64,000 nucleotides of DNA from Caprella mutica (taxonomy: Eukaryota > Arthropoda > Malacostraca > Amphipoda > Caprellidae). Numbering within the stretch: the stretch's first letter is position 1; each line of letters begins with the position of its first letter. Under the pieces are notes generated by a model, which was given only the letters and a program-made list of their open reading frames with translations, was not told the DNA's origin and ran no database searches. The DNA is taken from contig CANNZV010003227.1 in the NCBI GenBank assembly GCA_947561585.1, positions 1-64,000 of the forward strand, given 5' to 3'. Shown in pieces: positions 61,768 to 64,000 of this stretch. Made by a program: the position numbers and the translations under genes.

Positions 61768-63965
61768 ATATACAAATAATATTCCACTAGGGATGAACTC
61801 TTACGGTGAAGAACATTCATACAATATCTATTTACAGTCAACACAAATAATATTCCACTAGGGATGAACTCTTACGGTGAAGAACATTCATACAATATCT
61901 ATTTACAGTCAACACAAATAATATTCCACTAGGGATGAACTCTTTCGGTGAAGAACATTCATACAATATCTATTTACAGTCAATACAAATAATATTCCAC
62001 TAGGGATGAACTCTTACGGTGAAGAACATTCATACAATATGTATTTACAGTCAACACAAATAATATTCCACTAGGGATGAACTCTTTCGGTGAAGAACAT
62101 TCATACAATATCTATTTACAGTCAATACAAATAATATTCCACTAGGGATGAACTCTTTCGGTGGAGAACATTCATACAATATCTATTTACAGTCAATACA
62201 AATAATATTCCACTAGGAATGAACTCTTACGGTGAAGAACATTCATACAACATCTATTTTCAGTCAATACAAATAATATTCCACTAGGGATGAACTCTTA
62301 CGGTGAAGAACATTCATACAATATGTATTTACAGTCAACACAAATAATATTCCACTAGGGATGAACTCTTTCGGTGAAGAACATTCATACAATATCTATT
62401 TACAGTCAATACAAATAATATTCCACTAGGGATGAACTCTTACGGTGAAGAACATTCATACAATATGTATTTACAGTCAACACAAATAATATTCCACTAG
62501 GGATGAACTCTTACGGTGAAGAACATTCATACAATATCTATTTACAGTCAATACAAATAATATTCCACTAGGGATGAACTCTTTCGGTGGAGAACATTCA
62601 TACAATATCTATTTACAGTCAATACAAATAATATTCCACTAGGAATGAACTCTTACGGTGAAGAACATTCATACAACATCTATTTTCAGTCAATACAAAT
62701 AATATTCCACTAGGGATGAACTCTTACGGTGAAGAACATTCATACAATATGTATTTACAGTCAACACAAATAATATTCCACTAGGGATGAACTCTTACGG
62801 TGAAGAACATTCATACAATATCTATTTACAGTCAATACAAATAATATTCCACTAGGGATGAACTCTTTCGGTGGAGAACATTCATACAATATCTATTTAC
62901 AGTCAATACAAATAATATTCCACTAGGGATGAACTCTTTCGGTGGAGAACATTCATACAATATCTATTTACAGTCAATACAAATAATATTCCACTAGGAA
63001 TGAACTCTTACGGTGAAGAACATTCATACAACATCTATTTTCAGTCAATACAAATAATATTCCACTAGGGATGAACTCTTACGGTGAAGAACATTCATAC
63101 AATATGTATTTACAGTCAACACAAATAATATTCCACTAGGGATGAACTCTTTCGGTGAAGAACATTCATACAATATCTATTTACAGTCAATACAAATAAT
63201 ATTCCACTAGGGATGAACTCTTACGGTGAAGAACATTCATACAATATGTATTTACAGTCAACACAAATAATATTCCACTAGGGATGAACTCTTACGGTGA
63301 AGAACATTCATACAATATCTATTTACAGTCAATACAAATAATATTCCACTAGGGATGAACTCTTTCGGTGGAGAACATTCATACAATATCTATTTACAGT
63401 CAATACAAATAATATTCCACTAGGAATGAACTCTTACGGTGAAGAACATTCATACAACATCTATTTTCAGTCAATACAAATAATATTCCACTAGGGATGA
63501 ACTCTTACGGTGAAGAACATTCATACAATATGTATTTACAGTCAACACAAATAATATTCCACTAGGGATGAACTCTTACGGTGAAGAACATTCATACAAT
63601 ATCTATTTACAGTCAATACAAATAATATTCCACTAGGGATGAACTCTTTCGGTGGAGAACATTCATACAATATCTATTTACAGTCAATACAAATAATATT
63701 CCACTAGGAATGAACTCTTACGGTGAAGAACATTCATACAACATCTATTTTCAGTCAATACAAATAATATTCCACTAGGGATGAACTCTCACGGTGAAGA
63801 ACATTCATACAATATGTATTTACAGTCAATACAAATAATATTCCACTAGGGATGAACTCTTTCGGTGGAGAACATTCATACAATATCTATTTACAGTCAA
63901 CACAAATAATATTCCACTAGGGATGAACTCTTACGGTGAAGAACATTCATACAATATCTATTTAT
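61768..63965. repeat. 71-bp satellite array, about 31 monomers, with higher-order structure
   Basis: Monomer runs aatattccactagggatgaa, ctcttacggtgaagaacatt, catacaatatctatttacag, tcaacacaaat. The period is 71 bp almost throughout. Variants combine into recurring types: A (ttacgg with tatgt and tcaacac), B (ttacgg, tatct, tcaatac), C (tttcgg with gtggag), D (aggaatg with acatctattttcag) and E (tttcgg with gtgaag). The order A-B-C-D repeats at about 62420, 63201 and 63485. The right edge decays into tttatttatttg at 63960. Confidence 0.96.
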
Positions 63966-64000
63966 TTATTTGTACTAAAATTGATTATTCTCAATTTTTT

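Overview
The window is AT-rich, intron-rich animal DNA, most likely from an insect. The basis is spliced minus-strand exons with GT/AG junctions, insect-style LIM-homeobox coding sequence, no bacterial-type gene packing, and many tandem arrays and small palindromic transposons. I cannot fix the species; a hemipteroid insect is only an impression.

GENES. One complete gene can be assembled: a Lim1 (Lhx1/5-class) LIM-homeodomain transcription factor on the minus strand, seven coding exons from 56417 down to 38699. The phases match at all six introns and give about 425 residues: LIM1, LIM2, an acidic Ser/Thr/Pro-rich linker, a homeodomain split by an intron after residue 46, and a Pro/Gly/Met-rich C-terminus ending in EILAW. 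About 22 kb downstream, in the same orientation, a second exon (16472..16752) encodes the start codon and LIM1 domain of a second, closely related LIM-homeodomain gene. It has the same exon/intron boundary and phase, and the rest of that gene must lie left of position 1. The two look like a head-to-tail tandem pair. Each is preceded by a GC-richer stretch with a CCAAT box and a GC box.

REPEATS. 0-31 kb (intron 1, promoter and upstream region of the second gene) is crowded with minisatellites (units 11, 13, 18, 20, 22, 52, 55, 56 and 73 bp and others). It also holds a 2.8 kb element with about 375-bp inverted arms, and two hairpin/MITE families. 50.4-64 kb (intron 1 and upstream of Lim1) is again rich in arrays: a palindrome-cored 26-29 bp array, a 23-bp array, a 170-bp triplication, and a 71-bp satellite at 61.8-64 kb organised into a roughly four-monomer higher-order repeat. 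In contrast 31.2-50.4 kb, holding Lim1 exons 2-7 and about 7 kb of 3' flank, has almost no tandem arrays and no copies of the MITE families.

I found no tRNA, rRNA, CRISPR array or transposase gene. Most long open frames come from minisatellites whose unit length or composition lacks stops; they are not genes.
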